Source: Alistipes senegalensis (GTDB taxonomy: Bacteria; Bacteroidota; Bacteroidia; Bacteroidales; Rikenellaceae). From it: a DNA stretch of 64,000 nt. The stretch spans positions 139,746 to 203,745 of the forward strand of contig JAMPGH010000001.1 in the NCBI GenBank assembly GCA_023664045.1, given 5' to 3'. Positions 16,495 to 25,671 of the stretch are shown piece after piece (positions within the stretch are counted from its first letter, which is position 1; each line of letters begins with the position of its first letter). Below the pieces are notes generated by a model that made no database searches, was not told the origin of the DNA, and saw nothing but the letters and a program-made list of their open reading frames with translations. Made by a program: the position numbers and the translations under genes.

Positions 16495-18030
16495 CTACGA
16501 CACCTTGCGGTAGTTGACGGTGATCGCGTGTCCTCCGTAGGTCCAACTGTTATCGAAGACATGGAGGTCCGCAGGAATGTTGTTCCGGTCGAACCACGCC
16601 GTAACGAGGAAAATCGAACCGGAACCGCCGGGGTTATTCTTCAGGAAGAGCGTGGTCAACCGCCGGTTGGCGCTGATGTCGAGCGACGGCAACGAATTGT
16701 CGTTGCAATACAAGGTCTCCAAAGCGACGTTGGCGCCGATATTCAGCTCCGGCAACAAATTGGACTCGCAAGAGAGGAATGTCAGCGCGGCATTGGCGCT
16801 CACGTCCAAAGCGGTCAGCGCATTGGTGCCGCAACGCAGCTCGGTCAACGCCATGTTATGGGTTACGTCCAACGCGGCGAGCCTATTGTCGTCGCAAAGC
16901 AGCAAGGTCAAAGCCGGATTGCCGCCGACATCCAACGACGTCAGCCGGTTCATGCGGCAACGCAACGACGACAAGGCCCGGCAGCCGCTGACATCGAGCG
17001 CCACCAGCTCGTTGGTCGAGCAGGTGAGATCTTTCAAAGCGACGCAGCCCTCGAGATGCAGGGAAGCGAGCTTGTTGGAGTTGCAAAGCAACTCCGAAAG
17101 AGCCGCATTGCTGCCGACGTCGAGCGTCGTGAGCTCGTTGTTGTCGCAGCGCAGGTACTGCAGGGCCGGATTCCGGGAGAGGTCCAGCGCGGAGAGTCCG
17201 TTGTTGTTGCAGGCAAGCGTCTTCAAGGCGGCATTGGCGGAGAGGTCGAGCGACGAGAGCTCGTTGGTAGCGCAACGCAACGTCTTCAAGGCGGGATTGC
17301 GGGAGAGGTCCAAGCATGCGAGCCGGTTTTCGGAGCAGTTCAGCTCCTCCAAAGCCGGGTTACGGGAGAGGTCCAGCCCGGTCAACGCATTGTCATGGCA
17401 GTCCAGAATCCGCAGAGCGAAATTCTTGGATAGATCCAGCGACGCGAGCTGCAGCGAATAGCAGGAAAGGGACTCCAGCGACGCGAAATATTCGAGCCCC
17501 TGCAACGAGAAGGGTTCGCCCTGCCCGCCCTCGGCCGAAAGCGTCAGCTCCTTGATATCGACCACCTCCGAAAGCAGGATGCGGGTTGCGTCGGCAACGT
17601 AGCCGCGCGTCTCCAGCTCCTGAGCGAAAAGCGAATCGAAACCCTCCGTGATATCGGCGTTCCCGTCGCGGCCCGACTGGGTAACCGTTACCGTACGCGA
17701 AGATTCGCCGTAGAAGATATGCACCGAAGCGGCACGCTCCGTAGTCCGGAAATAACTTTCGGCCTCCACGGAGAGCGATATCCGACCGGCCTGCCCCTCC
17801 CGGGTCGAAAGTTCGAGCCACTCCGGAGCCCCCGCCTCGTATTCCACGGAGGCGCTCCAATCGACATTGACCACGAACGGCACCACGACCCGACCGCCCT
17901 CGGCGGCGATCGTATACTCCGTTTTCTCGATATTCAGATCCGCCGGTCCCTGTCGCTCGACCAACGTCTCTTCGCTACAGCCCGAGGCGACGACCGACAA
18001 AAAAAACAAAACAACGCAACATCTTTTCAT
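16495..18030 (-). CDS. BACON-domain leucine-rich-repeat lipoprotein, 511 aa
   Basis: Lipoprotein signal MKRCCVVLFFLSVVASGCSE (Cys18). Residues about 30-120 form a BACON domain (IEKTEYTIAAEGG, PFVVNVDWSASV, VTVTQSGRDG), an Ig-like module usually found on carbohydrate- or mucin-facing surface proteins. Then the same cap as in the downstream gene (FDSLFAQELETRGYVADA) and 13 full 21-residue repeats (ALKTLRCATNELSSLDLSAN type), several with near-identical DNA. Compared with its neighbour it gained BACON and about six extra repeats, so unequal exchange of 63-bp units is likely. Ligand unknown. Confidence 0.87.
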   Translation of the reverse strand: MKRCCVVLFFLSVVASGCSEETLVERQGPADLNIEKTEYTIAAEGGRVVVPFVVNVDWSASVEYEAGAPEWLELSTREGQAGRISLSVEAESYFRTTERAASVHIFYGESSRTVTVTQSGRDGNADITEGFDSLFAQELETRGYVADATRILLSEVVDIKELTLSAEGGQGEPFSLQGLEYFASLESLSCYSLQLASLDLSKNFALRILDCHDNALTGLDLSRNPALEELNCSENRLACLDLSRNPALKTLRCATNELSSLDLSANAALKTLACNNNGLSALDLSRNPALQYLRCDNNELTTLDVGSNAALSELLCNSNKLASLHLEGCVALKDLTCSTNELVALDVSGCRALSSLRCRMNRLTSLDVGGNPALTLLLCDDNRLAALDVTHNMALTELRCGTNALTALDVSANAALTFLSCESNLLPELNIGANVALETLYCNDNSLPSLDISANRRLTTLFLKNNPGGSGSIFLVTAWFDRNNIPADLHVFDNSWTYGGHAITVNYRKVS

Positions 18031-18102
18031 GTTCGATTCTTTCTAAGATATGTGTACGACGAAGAAAAGCGACCGTTCACGAACTGAGGCATTTCCCGAA
18101 GG

Positions 18103-18110
18103 CAAAGATA
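18103..18110 (-). promoter_or_regulatory. -7 element for the LRR operon
   Basis: TATCTTTG on the minus strand, 72 bp before the start of the 511-residue LRR gene, implying a leader of about 65 nt. Confidence 0.5.
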
Positions 18111-18134
18111 ACGACTTTTTCCGTAACGGAACAA

Positions 18135-20957
18135 TCAGAGTCCCATCTTTTCGAGGAACTGTCCGGTATAGCTGCGGGAGCAGCGGGCGACTTCGTGCGG
18201 CGTGCCCGCAGCGACGACCTCGCCGCCGGCGACGCCCCCCTCGGGACCGATGTCGATGAGGTGGTCGGCGACCTTGACCACATCGAGGTTGTGCTCGATG
18301 ACGAGGACCGTATTGCCCCGGTCGACGAGCTTGTTCAACACCTCCAGAAGCAGCCGGATGTCCTCGAAATGGAGCCCCGTGGTGGGTTCGTCGAGGATAT
18401 AGAGCGTGCGTCCGGTATCGCGCTTGGAGAGCTCCGCGGCGAGCTTGATGCGCTGGCTTTCGCCGCCCGAGAGGGTCGTGCAAGGCTGGCCGAGGGTGAG
18501 GTAACCGAGGCCGACATCCTGAATAGCCTTGAGTTTCTGGTAGATGGCCGGAATGTTCTCGAAGAACTCGACGGCCATGTTGACCGTCATGTTCAGCACG
18601 TCGTCGATCGACTTGCCCTTGTACTTGACCTCCAGCGTCTCGCGGTTGTAACGATGTCCGCCGCACGCCTTGCAGGTAACGTAGACGTCGGGCAGGAAGT
18701 TCATCTCGATGGTCTGCACGCCGGCACCGCGACACTCCTCGCAGCGGCCTCCCTTGACGTTGAACGAGAAGCGTCCCGCCTTGAAACCGCGGATCTGCGC
18801 ATCGGGTGTCAGCTCGAAGAGCTTGCGGATGTCGGCGAAGACGTTGGAGTAGGTGGCGGGATTCGACCGCGGCGTACGCCCGATGGGCGACTGGTCGACG
18901 ACGACGAGTTTGTCGATGTGCTCGATGCCCTCGACCGAATCGTAGTCGAGCGGCCGGTCGAGCGAGCGGTAGAGCTCCCGCGCGAGGATCGGTCGCAAGG
19001 TCTCGTTGACGAGCGTCGACTTGCCCGATCCGCTGACGCCCGTAACGCAGATGAACGTGCCCAGCGGAAACTCGACGTCGATATTCTTGAGGTTGTTGCC
19101 GCGGGCCCCGCGGATGACGATCCGCTGGCCCGAACCCTTGCGGAGCGAAGCGGGAACCTCGATGCGGCGGCGTCCCGTGAGGTAGTCGGCCGTAATCGAG
19201 TCGGCGCGGACGATGTCGTCGAAAGTGCCGGCCGCGACGATCCGTCCGCCCCGGCGGCCCGCTTTCGGTCCGACGTCGACGATGAAGTCGGCGGCCCGCA
19301 TCATCTCCTCGTCGTGCTCGACGACGAGGACCGAGTTGCCGGCGTCGCGCAGCTCCTCCAGACTGCGGATCAGCCGCTGGTTGTCGCGCTGGTGCAGGCC
19401 GATCGAAGGCTCGTCGAGGATGTAGAGCACATTGACGAGCTTCGAGCCGATCTGCGTGGCGAGGCGGATGCGCTGGCTCTCGCCGCCCGAGAGCGACCGC
19501 GACGACCGCGACAGGGACAAGTAACCCAGGCCGACTTCGATGAGGAAGTGCAGCCGCTCGCGGATCTCCTTGATAATCTCCTGCGCGATGCGCCGCTCCT
19601 TGTCGGTCATATGCTCCTCGACATGGGCGATCCAGTCGGCGAACTCCTCGATCGAAAGGGCCGAGACGTCGGCGATGCTGCGGCCGTCGATACGGAACTG
19701 CAGGGCCTCGGGCTTGAGGCGCGAACCGCCGCAGGCCGAGCAAGGCCGGTAGACGAGGAACTGCTCGCGCCACTTGCGGCCGCGGGCCGACTCGTCGTCC
19801 TCCGTGCGGCCGATGTACTCGGCGACGCCCTCCCACGAAAGGAACTGCCGCCCGCCCGACGGAGAGCTGAAGACCGAGAGATCGACGGTCAAGGGCTCGG
19901 AATCGCCGTAGAGCAAGGCGTGGAGCGCCGCATCGGAAAAGCTCCCGACGGGATCGTCGAGGGTGAAGTCGTAGCGCCGGCCCAACATTTCGAGCGTGGC
20001 GAAGAGCAAGTTGTTATGGTACTTGCCCAACGGCTCGACGGCCCCCTCGCGCAACGACAGCCCCTTGTCGGGGATGATCTTCGCGAGGTCGAAAACGGCC
20101 TCCTCGCCCAGCCCGTTGCAATGGGGACAGGCCCCTTTGGGCGAGTTGAACGAGAAGGTATGGGGCGCGGGATCCTCGAAGGCGATACCCGTGGAGGGGC
20201 ACATCAGGTGGCGCGAATAGAAACGCTGCTCGTCGGTGCCGTAGTCGTAGAGCGCCATCGTGCCCTTGCCCTGCCGCATGGCCTCCTTGAGCGACGTCAT
20301 GATCCGCTCGCGCGCCTCCTCGCCCACGGTCAGGCGGTCGACGACCAGATCGATCGTATGGATCTTGTAGCGGTCGAGACGCATGCCGGGCGAGATTTCG
20401 CGGATCTCGCCGTCGATGCGGGCGTAGATATAGCCTTTTTTGGCGAGCGTCTCGAAAAGCTCGCGGTAGTGGCCCTTGCGGCCCTTGACGACGGGTGCCA
20501 GCAGGGCGATCTTCCGGCCGGCGAAGCCCTCGAGGATCAGTTCGACGATCCGCTCGTCGGAATAGTGGACCATCTCCTCGCCGGTAACGGGCGAATAGGC
20601 CCGCGACGCACGGGCATACAACAAACGCAGGAAGTCGTTGATCTCGGTAACGGTACCGACGGTCGAGCGGGGATTTTTGTTGGTGGTCTTCTGTTCGATG
20701 GCCACGACGGGGCTCAGTCCCGTGATCTTGTCGACGTCGGGACGCTCCATCGTGCCGACGAACTGCCGGGCGTAGGTGGAAAGGGTCTCCATGTAGCGGC
20801 GCTGTCCCTCGGCGTAGATCGTGTCGAAGGCCAGCGACGACTTGCCCGAGCCGCTCAGACCGGTGATGACGACCAGCCGGCGGCGCGGAATCTCCAGATC
20901 GACGTTCCGGAGGTTGTGCACGCGGGCACCGAATATTCGGATCGAATCTTCTTTCAT
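18135..20957 (-). CDS. uvrA: Excinuclease ABC subunit A
   Basis: Damage-recognition ATPase of nucleotide excision repair; dimerises and loads UvrB at lesions. The 940-residue length is standard. Two ABC modules are visible: first Walker [13 protein letters not shown] (residues 33-44); second [15 protein letters not shown]. Each has a signature region ([18 protein letters not shown] and [18 protein letters not shown]) and Walker B ([28 protein letters not shown]). Zinc modules show as CxxC pairs ([19 protein letters not shown] with CKACGG). Promoter TAACTTTG is upstream. A large open frame on the other strand is an antisense shadow caused by GC bias. Confidence 0.98.
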   Translation of the reverse strand: MKEDSIRIFGARVHNLRNVDLEIPRRRLVVITGLSGSGKSSLAFDTIYAEGQRRYMETLSTYARQFVGTMERPDVDKITGLSPVVAIEQKTTNKNPRSTVGTVTEINDFLRLLYARASRAYSPVTGEEMVHYSDERIVELILEGFAGRKIALLAPVVKGRKGHYRELFETLAKKGYIYARIDGEIREISPGMRLDRYKIHTIDLVVDRLTVGEEARERIMTSLKEAMRQGKGTMALYDYGTDEQRFYSRHLMCPSTGIAFEDPAPHTFSFNSPKGACPHCNGLGEEAVFDLAKIIPDKGLSLREGAVEPLGKYHNNLLFATLEMLGRRYDFTLDDPVGSFSDAALHALLYGDSEPLTVDLSVFSSPSGGRQFLSWEGVAEYIGRTEDDESARGRKWREQFLVYRPCSACGGSRLKPEALQFRIDGRSIADVSALSIEEFADWIAHVEEHMTDKERRIAQEIIKEIRERLHFLIEVGLGYLSLSRSSRSLSGGESQRIRLATQIGSKLVNVLYILDEPSIGLHQRDNQRLIRSLEELRDAGNSVLVVEHDEEMMRAADFIVDVGPKAGRRGGRIVAAGTFDDIVRADSITADYLTGRRRIEVPASLRKGSGQRIVIRGARGNNLKNIDVEFPLGTFICVTGVSGSGKSTLVNETLRPILARELYRSLDRPLDYDSVEGIEHIDKLVVVDQSPIGRTPRSNPATYSNVFADIRKLFELTPDAQIRGFKAGRFSFNVKGGRCEECRGAGVQTIEMNFLPDVYVTCKACGGHRYNRETLEVKYKGKSIDDVLNMTVNMAVEFFENIPAIYQKLKAIQDVGLGYLTLGQPCTTLSGGESQRIKLAAELSKRDTGRTLYILDEPTTGLHFEDIRLLLEVLNKLVDRGNTVLVIEHNLDVVKVADHLIDIGPEGGVAGGEVVAAGTPHEVARCSRSYTGQFLEKMGL

Positions 20958-21012
20958 AGCATACGAACGCTCCGCCGCCCCGGTTTATCGTCCGGCGGGA
21001 ACGGGGAACCTG

Positions 21013-21020
21013 CAAAGTTA
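21013..21020 (-). promoter_or_regulatory. -7 element for uvrA
   Basis: CAAAGTTA, i.e. TAACTTTG on the minus strand (TAnnTTTG), 55 bp before the uvrA start in the divergent gap. Confidence 0.5.
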
Positions 21021-21075
21021 ACACATTCGGAGGAATTGCGTCGCAAGCGGGGTTGAATTATTCTCCGAAAATGCT

Positions 21076-21083
21076 TAATTTCG
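21076..21083 (+). promoter_or_regulatory. Possible -7 element for the TPR regulator
   Basis: TAATTTCG differs from TAnnTTTG at one position and lies 55 bp before the ATG at 21139. Weak evidence. Confidence 0.3.
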
Positions 21084-21138
21084 TAGTCGCATTTTTCGGG
21101 CTCTCCCGAAAAAGGACAAGACGGAAGCCGCAAAAAAC

Positions 21139-22407
21139 ATGCTCGGAAAGAAAACGACATACCTGCAGCTCCTGCTGTGTCTTCTGCTGGCGGCCTGCGC
21201 AGGCAACGCGCGCGTGGAACAGGCGTTGCTGCAAGCCGAAAGCTGCCTGCAGACGGCACCCGACAGTGCGCTGGGCATTCTGCAGCGGATCGACCCCGAC
21301 GACATTTCGCGCCGCCGGACACGGGCCGAATATGCGCTGCTCTACGCCATGACGCAGGACAAGAACTACATCCTCTCGGAGGACGATTCGCTGGTCCGCA
21401 TCGCCCGCAACTACTATCGCTATCGCCGCAAGGAGGTGCGCAAACGCTTTTTGGCGGAGTTCTACTACGCGATGGTGCTCCACAACCGCAGGGAGGATTC
21501 GCGGGCGCTGGTCCGCTTCCTGCAGATCGAAGAGGAGGGCCGGAAGCTGAACGACCCCTATCTGCTGGGGCTGCTCTACCAGCGGATCTGCGAAATCTAC
21601 AGAACCCAATACAACGAACCCACGACACTGCAATACGCGCAGTTGGCGTATGAAAATTTCCGGCAAGCCGGCAAAAACCACCATTGCGGATATGCCTCAT
21701 ACGATATAGGAAAAACTTACTTCAATTTGAAGCAGTACGACAGCGCCTATCTCTATTATACGCAGGCGCTGCAGCTCGTCGAGGCCGAACGCGACACGGC
21801 CATGATGCAATACACGCTCGGAGCTGTGGCCTATACCCGAATCGCTCAAAAACTCCCTAACGAAGCATGCGCCATGTTGTGGCAAATCCGTCATCGGCTG
21901 CATCGTAACTGGACGGACCGGGAATTGGTTATCATGACATTGGCGCATCTGGCTGCCGACAGGCTCGACAGCGCGCAGCACTATCTGCATTTGGCCGAAG
22001 AACAGATAGCCTCCGATTCTCCGACACAGGGATTTCTGAATAGCACGGCAGCACAAGTACACTTCCGGGCTCGTGATTACCGAAAAGCTGCGGAAAAATT
22101 CCGTATCAATATATTATACTATGATTCATTAGAACTTATTGCTACACGTCAATCCTATGCCGATGTCCATCGGAACTTTTTAGATCAGGAAAACCGGATG
22201 GCCCGACGACGCTTGCGCAGCATGCGGATCAATTTCTACCTGATGCTCGCGCTGGCCGTCGTCGTCATTCTGTTCGTGGCATTCGTCGCCTATGTCAACT
22301 ACCGGAAACGGCAGGCGACCGTGGCCAAATACCTGTCGGCACTCGACGAAATCCGCAATGTCGGCAAAGCGATGCGGATGAAGCTGAAAGCACAGCATCA
22401 TATCTAA
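21139..22407 (+). CDS. TPR-transmembrane regulator, N-terminal part, ended by an in-frame TAA
   Basis: 422 residues: an N-terminal hydrophobic segment with Cys20 (LLLAAC), about ten helical TPR-like units (LALLYAMTQDKNYILSED onward, periplasmic by inference), one transmembrane helix near residues 365-385 (INFYLMLALAVVVILFVAF) and the start of a cytoplasmic helix. It stops at TAA 22405-22407. The same frame continues without a further stop to 22815, and that continuation carries the helix and HTH-like end that complete this family of one-piece Bacteroidota sensors. As written, this product lacks its DNA-binding end. It could be a recent nonsense mutation, a sequence error, or a naturally split protein. 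Confidence 0.8.
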   Translation: MLGKKTTYLQLLLCLLLAACAGNARVEQALLQAESCLQTAPDSALGILQRIDPDDISRRRTRAEYALLYAMTQDKNYILSEDDSLVRIARNYYRYRRKEVRKRFLAEFYYAMVLHNRREDSRALVRFLQIEEEGRKLNDPYLLGLLYQRICEIYRTQYNEPTTLQYAQLAYENFRQAGKNHHCGYASYDIGKTYFNLKQYDSAYLYYTQALQLVEAERDTAMMQYTLGAVAYTRIAQKLPNEACAMLWQIRHRLHRNWTDRELVIMTLAHLAADRLDSAQHYLHLAEEQIASDSPTQGFLNSTAAQVHFRARDYRKAAEKFRINILYYDSLELIATRQSYADVHRNFLDQENRMARRRLRSMRINFYLMLALAVVVILFVAFVAYVNYRKRQATVAKYLSALDEIRNVGKAMRMKLKAQHHI

Positions 22408-22416
22408 ACGACCGAA

Positions 22417-22815
22417 TTGCAGCAGCTTGTCAAGGAGCGGTTCGCCGTAGTGAACGAACTGGCGGCGACCTACTACGAACGGAAAGGGGCCAACGAACAG
22501 CGAGCCATATATAATAAGGTAAAAAAACTGCTCGACACCTACGCTTCGGGAGCCGATGGCAAACGGGAGATCGAGCGCGTGGTCGACACATGCCACGACA
22601 ACATCATGCAGAAGCTACGGGCGGAGCTGCCCGAGCTGAAAGAGGCGGAGCTCGACCTGCTGCGCTATGTCTATGCCGGATTCTCGCTGCAGGTCATCAG
22701 CGTCTTCACGGGCGATACGGTCAACTACACGTCGGTCAAAAAATCGCGTCTGAAAGCCAAAATCGCCAAGTCGAATGCGCCCTCTAAAGAATTGTTCATA
22801 AAACTGATGTCGTAA
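22417..22815 (+). pseudogene. Detached HTH-containing C-terminal part of the TPR regulator
   Basis: Open in the same frame as the upstream gene, with no frameshift, directly after its TAA. The only early initiators are TTG at 22417 or internal codons, and no promoter is visible. The 133-residue translation has a helical linker (QLVKERFAVVNELAATYYER) and a C-terminal helix-turn-helix-like region (ELDLLRYVYAGFSLQVIS, then TVNYTSVKKSRLKAKI), the usual terminus of TPR-membrane regulators in Bacteroidota. Joined to the upstream part it would make about 557 residues. Translation as a separate protein is possible through termination-reinitiation but unproven. Confidence 0.7.
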
Positions 22816-22953
22816 CAGACTAATAATAAATCGAATAAAAATACAATAAGAAATAGTAATTTCTAAATACATGAAAATCAATCACATATAAAGTTGTAAT
22901 TATTTCAGCCTCCGCAGAAATCATATCTATCTGTAATTCAATATATTATAAAG

Positions 22954-22986
22954 ACGTCTTGTAATCTTTTTACAAGGCGTTTTTTT
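22954..22986 (+). terminator. Rho-independent terminator after the regulator
   Basis: ACGTCTTGTAA (22954-22964) and TTACAAGGCGT (22970-22980) form an 11-bp stem with one G-U pair, followed by seven T. It separates the regulator from the DUF3244 gene, whose promoter overlaps the T run. Confidence 0.85.
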
Positions 22987-23015
22987 GTCGGTTGTCGACG
23001 GCCGCGGTAATTTTG
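22984..23015 (+). promoter_or_regulatory. Full -33/-7 promoter of the DUF3244 gene
   Basis: TTTG at 22984-22987 and TAATTTTG at 23008-23015 with a 20-bp spacer. The -33 box lies in the U tract of the preceding terminator, so termination and initiation are packed back to back. Confidence 0.7.
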
Positions 23016-23045
23016 CGTCAGCAAACCAAACCCAAATTACCGATC

Positions 23046-23462
23046 ATGAAAACTGCTTTTTACAACACCGCTTTTCTATTGCTGACATTCGGATCGGTCG
23101 CAGTCGTTTCTACAGCCTCGGCCCACGAAGAAAAAGATTCCAAAGAGCGAGAGAATCACACAATAGTAATAAGAAAAGACCTACCAAATCCCGCACTACC
23201 CACCTGTCCCCGCATGCCGGCCCGGGCGGCGATCGACTGCATGTACGAAACTGCCGGCGAATCGCTGGTCTTCGACTTCTTCGATGATCTGGGCGGCGTA
23301 ACCATCACGGTAACGAATACCACGACCGGCGAAACGTTCTTCGATTTCTGTTCCGACACGCCCGGCACCTGCCGCACCGCACTCTCCGGCGACTGCGGCT
23401 CCTACCGGATCGAACTCGAAGACGACGGCGGCCGGACATATACCGGAACTTTCGAACTCTAA
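23046..23462 (+). CDS. DUF3244-type small exported protein, 138 aa
   Basis: Start at 23046 gives MKTAFYNTAFLLLTFGSVAVV...ASA, a signal peptide. The mature part (TIVIRKDLPNPALP, IDCMYETAGESLVFDFFDDLGGVTITVTNTTTGE, SYRIELEDDGGRTYTGTFEL) is an all-beta, Ig-like unit with four cysteines that could pair in the periplasm; the layout fits DUF3244, often found beside TPR-membrane regulators in Bacteroidales. It has its own promoter 31 bp upstream. Being divided from the interrupted regulator only by a terminator, it may be that regulator's target; this is inference. Confidence 0.65.
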   Translation: MKTAFYNTAFLLLTFGSVAVVSTASAHEEKDSKERENHTIVIRKDLPNPALPTCPRMPARAAIDCMYETAGESLVFDFFDDLGGVTITVTNTTTGETFFDFCSDTPGTCRTALSGDCGSYRIELEDDGGRTYTGTFEL

Positions 23463-23518
23463 AATAGTGGTCGCCGAAAAACTTCAAGAGTAGGCAATGA
23501 TTTATTCACAAAAGCACC

Positions 23519-25081
23519 ATGAAACTTACAAAATCCATTCTGTTGGCGGCATGCGCCGCCACGCTGTTCGGCATGGCGGCATGTCAGAAAGAAGAGCCGG
23601 CAGAAAACAACCGTCCGACGAGCGAATCGGTTTCCAAAAACGAAGCGCTGCTTTCGGTATTCGCCGAAGCTCTGTCGAAAGCGACCTACAACCGCGAAGA
23701 TGTCCGGGAATTTCTGAAAGAAGAAGCCGTCAAGCAATTCGACAAGAACTACGACGTACTCTACGCGCTGGTCAAAGATAAGGAGATCGGCGGCTCGACA
23801 TTCCGCGACATTCTGGTGGAATATTCGTCGGAAGCCAAAATCGCAGCGATCGAAGAGAACATCCCCCTGCTCAATATTCTTGTTCCCAAGATCGCGATCT
23901 TCGGCATCGCAGCCGAAAACATGGACTGCACCGACCCGGAAATTCCGGTAGCCGTATCGAAAGCGAAAACGACGTCGCTCTACCTCAACGGAGAGTGTGC
24001 GGCCGACCTCGAAAAGGGCGAGATTCCCGATTTCCACACCTTCGTCGTGAACGAAAACAGCCGCGTCATCGTCGACGCCATTACGCGCAGCGGCGAACAG
24101 ACCTTCCGATTCATCTCGCCCAACTACGACGGCTCGATCCGCGAAGACGAGGAACCGCAGACCCGATCCACCGCCATGACGGCCAGCGAAGTAGGTTCCA
24201 AAGCCGTAATGGCATACAACTACTTCTACACCAGCGATTCCGGGTCCAATTCCCGCACCTACCAGCGAGACTACATCTACTACGGCATCACCCCCGCGAA
24301 CGGGAACGGAACCCTGAACCGGCTGGTATCGGAGTATATCAGCTTCCTCGAAGTCGACCCGAAAGCCTATTTTAAGATTGCCGATCAAAAGACAGGAGAA
24401 GCCTATGAAGATCCGTATATCAAGGCGAATCAGACGAGCCAAGAAAAACGGGCTCTGACCAACGCCGAACTGCTCGACAGAATGTGGACGAAAGGCGCTT
24501 ACGATTTCCGGTTCGAAATCTTCTCGACCAACAACGAACAACCTGTCATCATCTATCTACCGCTCAGACCCGACGAATTGTGGGACTTCCACATCGCCAG
24601 CAGCTATCGGCACAGCACTTGGTTCAGACACAGCAAGTACACCTACACGATCGATCCCAACAAGTTTACGATCAAGCGCGTATACCTGAAAAATAAACAG
24701 ATCTCTTTCGGGAAATGGGATTTATCGCAAGAGGCGCTGGAGAGATACATCTCTATCTATGAAGAAGATAAAGAGGCAAGATATGAAACTACCGTCAGCC
24801 ATCAAGTAACAAAAATGACGAGCTGGAAAGTAAACGGAGAAATCAAATTCGGATTCGGAAAGAACAGTACCACATCCGGCACTGTAGACGGAGGGGTATC
24901 GGGCTCGACCACCAAAACGGAAACCAAAGCATACAAGTTCGAAAGAAACGAAAAAGATGACAATTTAGGCAGCATCAAAATCTATTTCTTCGATCCGATT
25001 ATCGACGGCAAGAGCGGCAGCAACTATCTGGTACACACCTATAACACCGGATATGTTTCGTTCGGACTGGCCGTAGAATAA
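23519..25081 (+). CDS. Lipoprotein of unknown function with a Ser/Thr/Gly-rich beta-hairpin, 520 aa
   Basis: Lipoprotein signal MKLTKSILLAACAATLFGMAAC (Cys22). I do not recognise the family. Residues about 38-110 are helical (EALLSVFAEALSKATYNRED, a motif typical of proteins that begin with a short helical bundle), followed by an irregular strand-rich middle. Near residues 425-480 there is an alternating polar/nonpolar stretch, SHQVTKMTSWKVNGEIKF then GFGKNSTTSGTVDGG and STTKTETKAYKF, of a type seen in beta-hairpins of aerolysin-like pore-formers and in other surface beta proteins. That resemblance is only a pattern. Base composition around it is more AT-rich than in flanking housekeeping genes. 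Confidence 0.6.
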   Translation: MKLTKSILLAACAATLFGMAACQKEEPAENNRPTSESVSKNEALLSVFAEALSKATYNREDVREFLKEEAVKQFDKNYDVLYALVKDKEIGGSTFRDILVEYSSEAKIAAIEENIPLLNILVPKIAIFGIAAENMDCTDPEIPVAVSKAKTTSLYLNGECAADLEKGEIPDFHTFVVNENSRVIVDAITRSGEQTFRFISPNYDGSIREDEEPQTRSTAMTASEVGSKAVMAYNYFYTSDSGSNSRTYQRDYIYYGITPANGNGTLNRLVSEYISFLEVDPKAYFKIADQKTGEAYEDPYIKANQTSQEKRALTNAELLDRMWTKGAYDFRFEIFSTNNEQPVIIYLPLRPDELWDFHIASSYRHSTWFRHSKYTYTIDPNKFTIKRVYLKNKQISFGKWDLSQEALERYISIYEEDKEARYETTVSHQVTKMTSWKVNGEIKFGFGKNSTTSGTVDGGVSGSTTKTETKAYKFERNEKDDNLGSIKIYFFDPIIDGKSGSNYLVHTYNTGYVSFGLAVE

Positions 25082-25094
25082 ATCCGAAACCATT

Positions 25095-25442
25095 ATGAAA
25101 TACCTGAAGTTGATTCTATTATTGAGCCTGCTTTGGGCCGGGCTGCTCGCCTGCTCGAAAGACGACGACGGAACCCACCGATTGAAATTCGTGGTCGAAG
25201 GCGGAGCGCCGGATGCCGAAATAAGAGTTTCCTATTATGGATTTCGAGGCGGACCAGACTGGCATACCATAAGAGGACGTTTCGAATACTCGATCGCCTC
25301 GGATTTGGAGGTTGCCGGATTAGAAGCCCGATGCGACGATCCGACCAACTGGATCAAAGTGGAGATATACGTAGACGGCAAACTGAAAGCTCAAGAGTAC
25401 GGGACCCGCTCGGTACAAACTCCGCAAATACGGCTCAAGTAA
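25095..25442 (+). CDS. Small lipoprotein, 115 aa
   Basis: Lipoprotein signal MKYLKLILLLSLLWAGLLACSK (Cys20) with acidic residues after the Cys (KDDDG). The mature part is a single small beta domain (LKFVVEGGAPDAEIRVSYYG, VEIYVDGKLKAQEYG). It begins 13 bp after the 520-residue lipoprotein stop and is probably co-transcribed with it. I cannot assign a family. Its size and pairing suggest an accessory or immunity-like partner of the larger lipoprotein, but no sequence feature proves it. Confidence 0.6.
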   Translation: MKYLKLILLLSLLWAGLLACSKDDDGTHRLKFVVEGGAPDAEIRVSYYGFRGGPDWHTIRGRFEYSIASDLEVAGLEARCDDPTNWIKVEIYVDGKLKAQEYGTRSVQTPQIRLK

Positions 25443-25451
25443 ACCATCGGC

Positions 25452-25484
25452 GACAAGCCCGGGACATAACGTCCCGGACTTGTC
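25452..25484 (+). terminator. Terminator-like hairpin after the lipoprotein pair
   Basis: GACAAGCCCGGGAC (25452-25465) and GTCCCGGACTTGTC (25471-25484) pair over 14 bp with one mismatch and a 5-nt loop. A short U-rich segment follows. It ends the 23-25.4 kb block. Confidence 0.6.
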
Positions 25485-25671
25485 CGTTTCCGGGGCAAAG
25501 AAAATACAATAAAATATTGCCGATGCGATGCCTCCGGAGAATATCCACGAGGAAAGCGAAATTCGAGACGGGAATGTTCGGTCGAGTAACGCCGGAATCG
25601 GCGAGGATTCGGAACGGCGACGGAAAGGTCGAAAGTCCGGAGCGGCGGTTTTTATGAAGACCGGGCGGAGG

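Noticed and set aside
18195-21056. Very long plus-strand open frame opposite uvrA (about 950 codons)
   Set aside because: Antisense to a highly conserved gene, full of Arg/Glu/Asp runs typical of GC-rich shadow frames; no signal, domain or promoter.
22408-22815. Stop-codon reassignment (TAA as sense)
   Set aside because: All other genes in the window, including essential ones, end properly at TAA/TGA, so the code is standard; the interruption is local.
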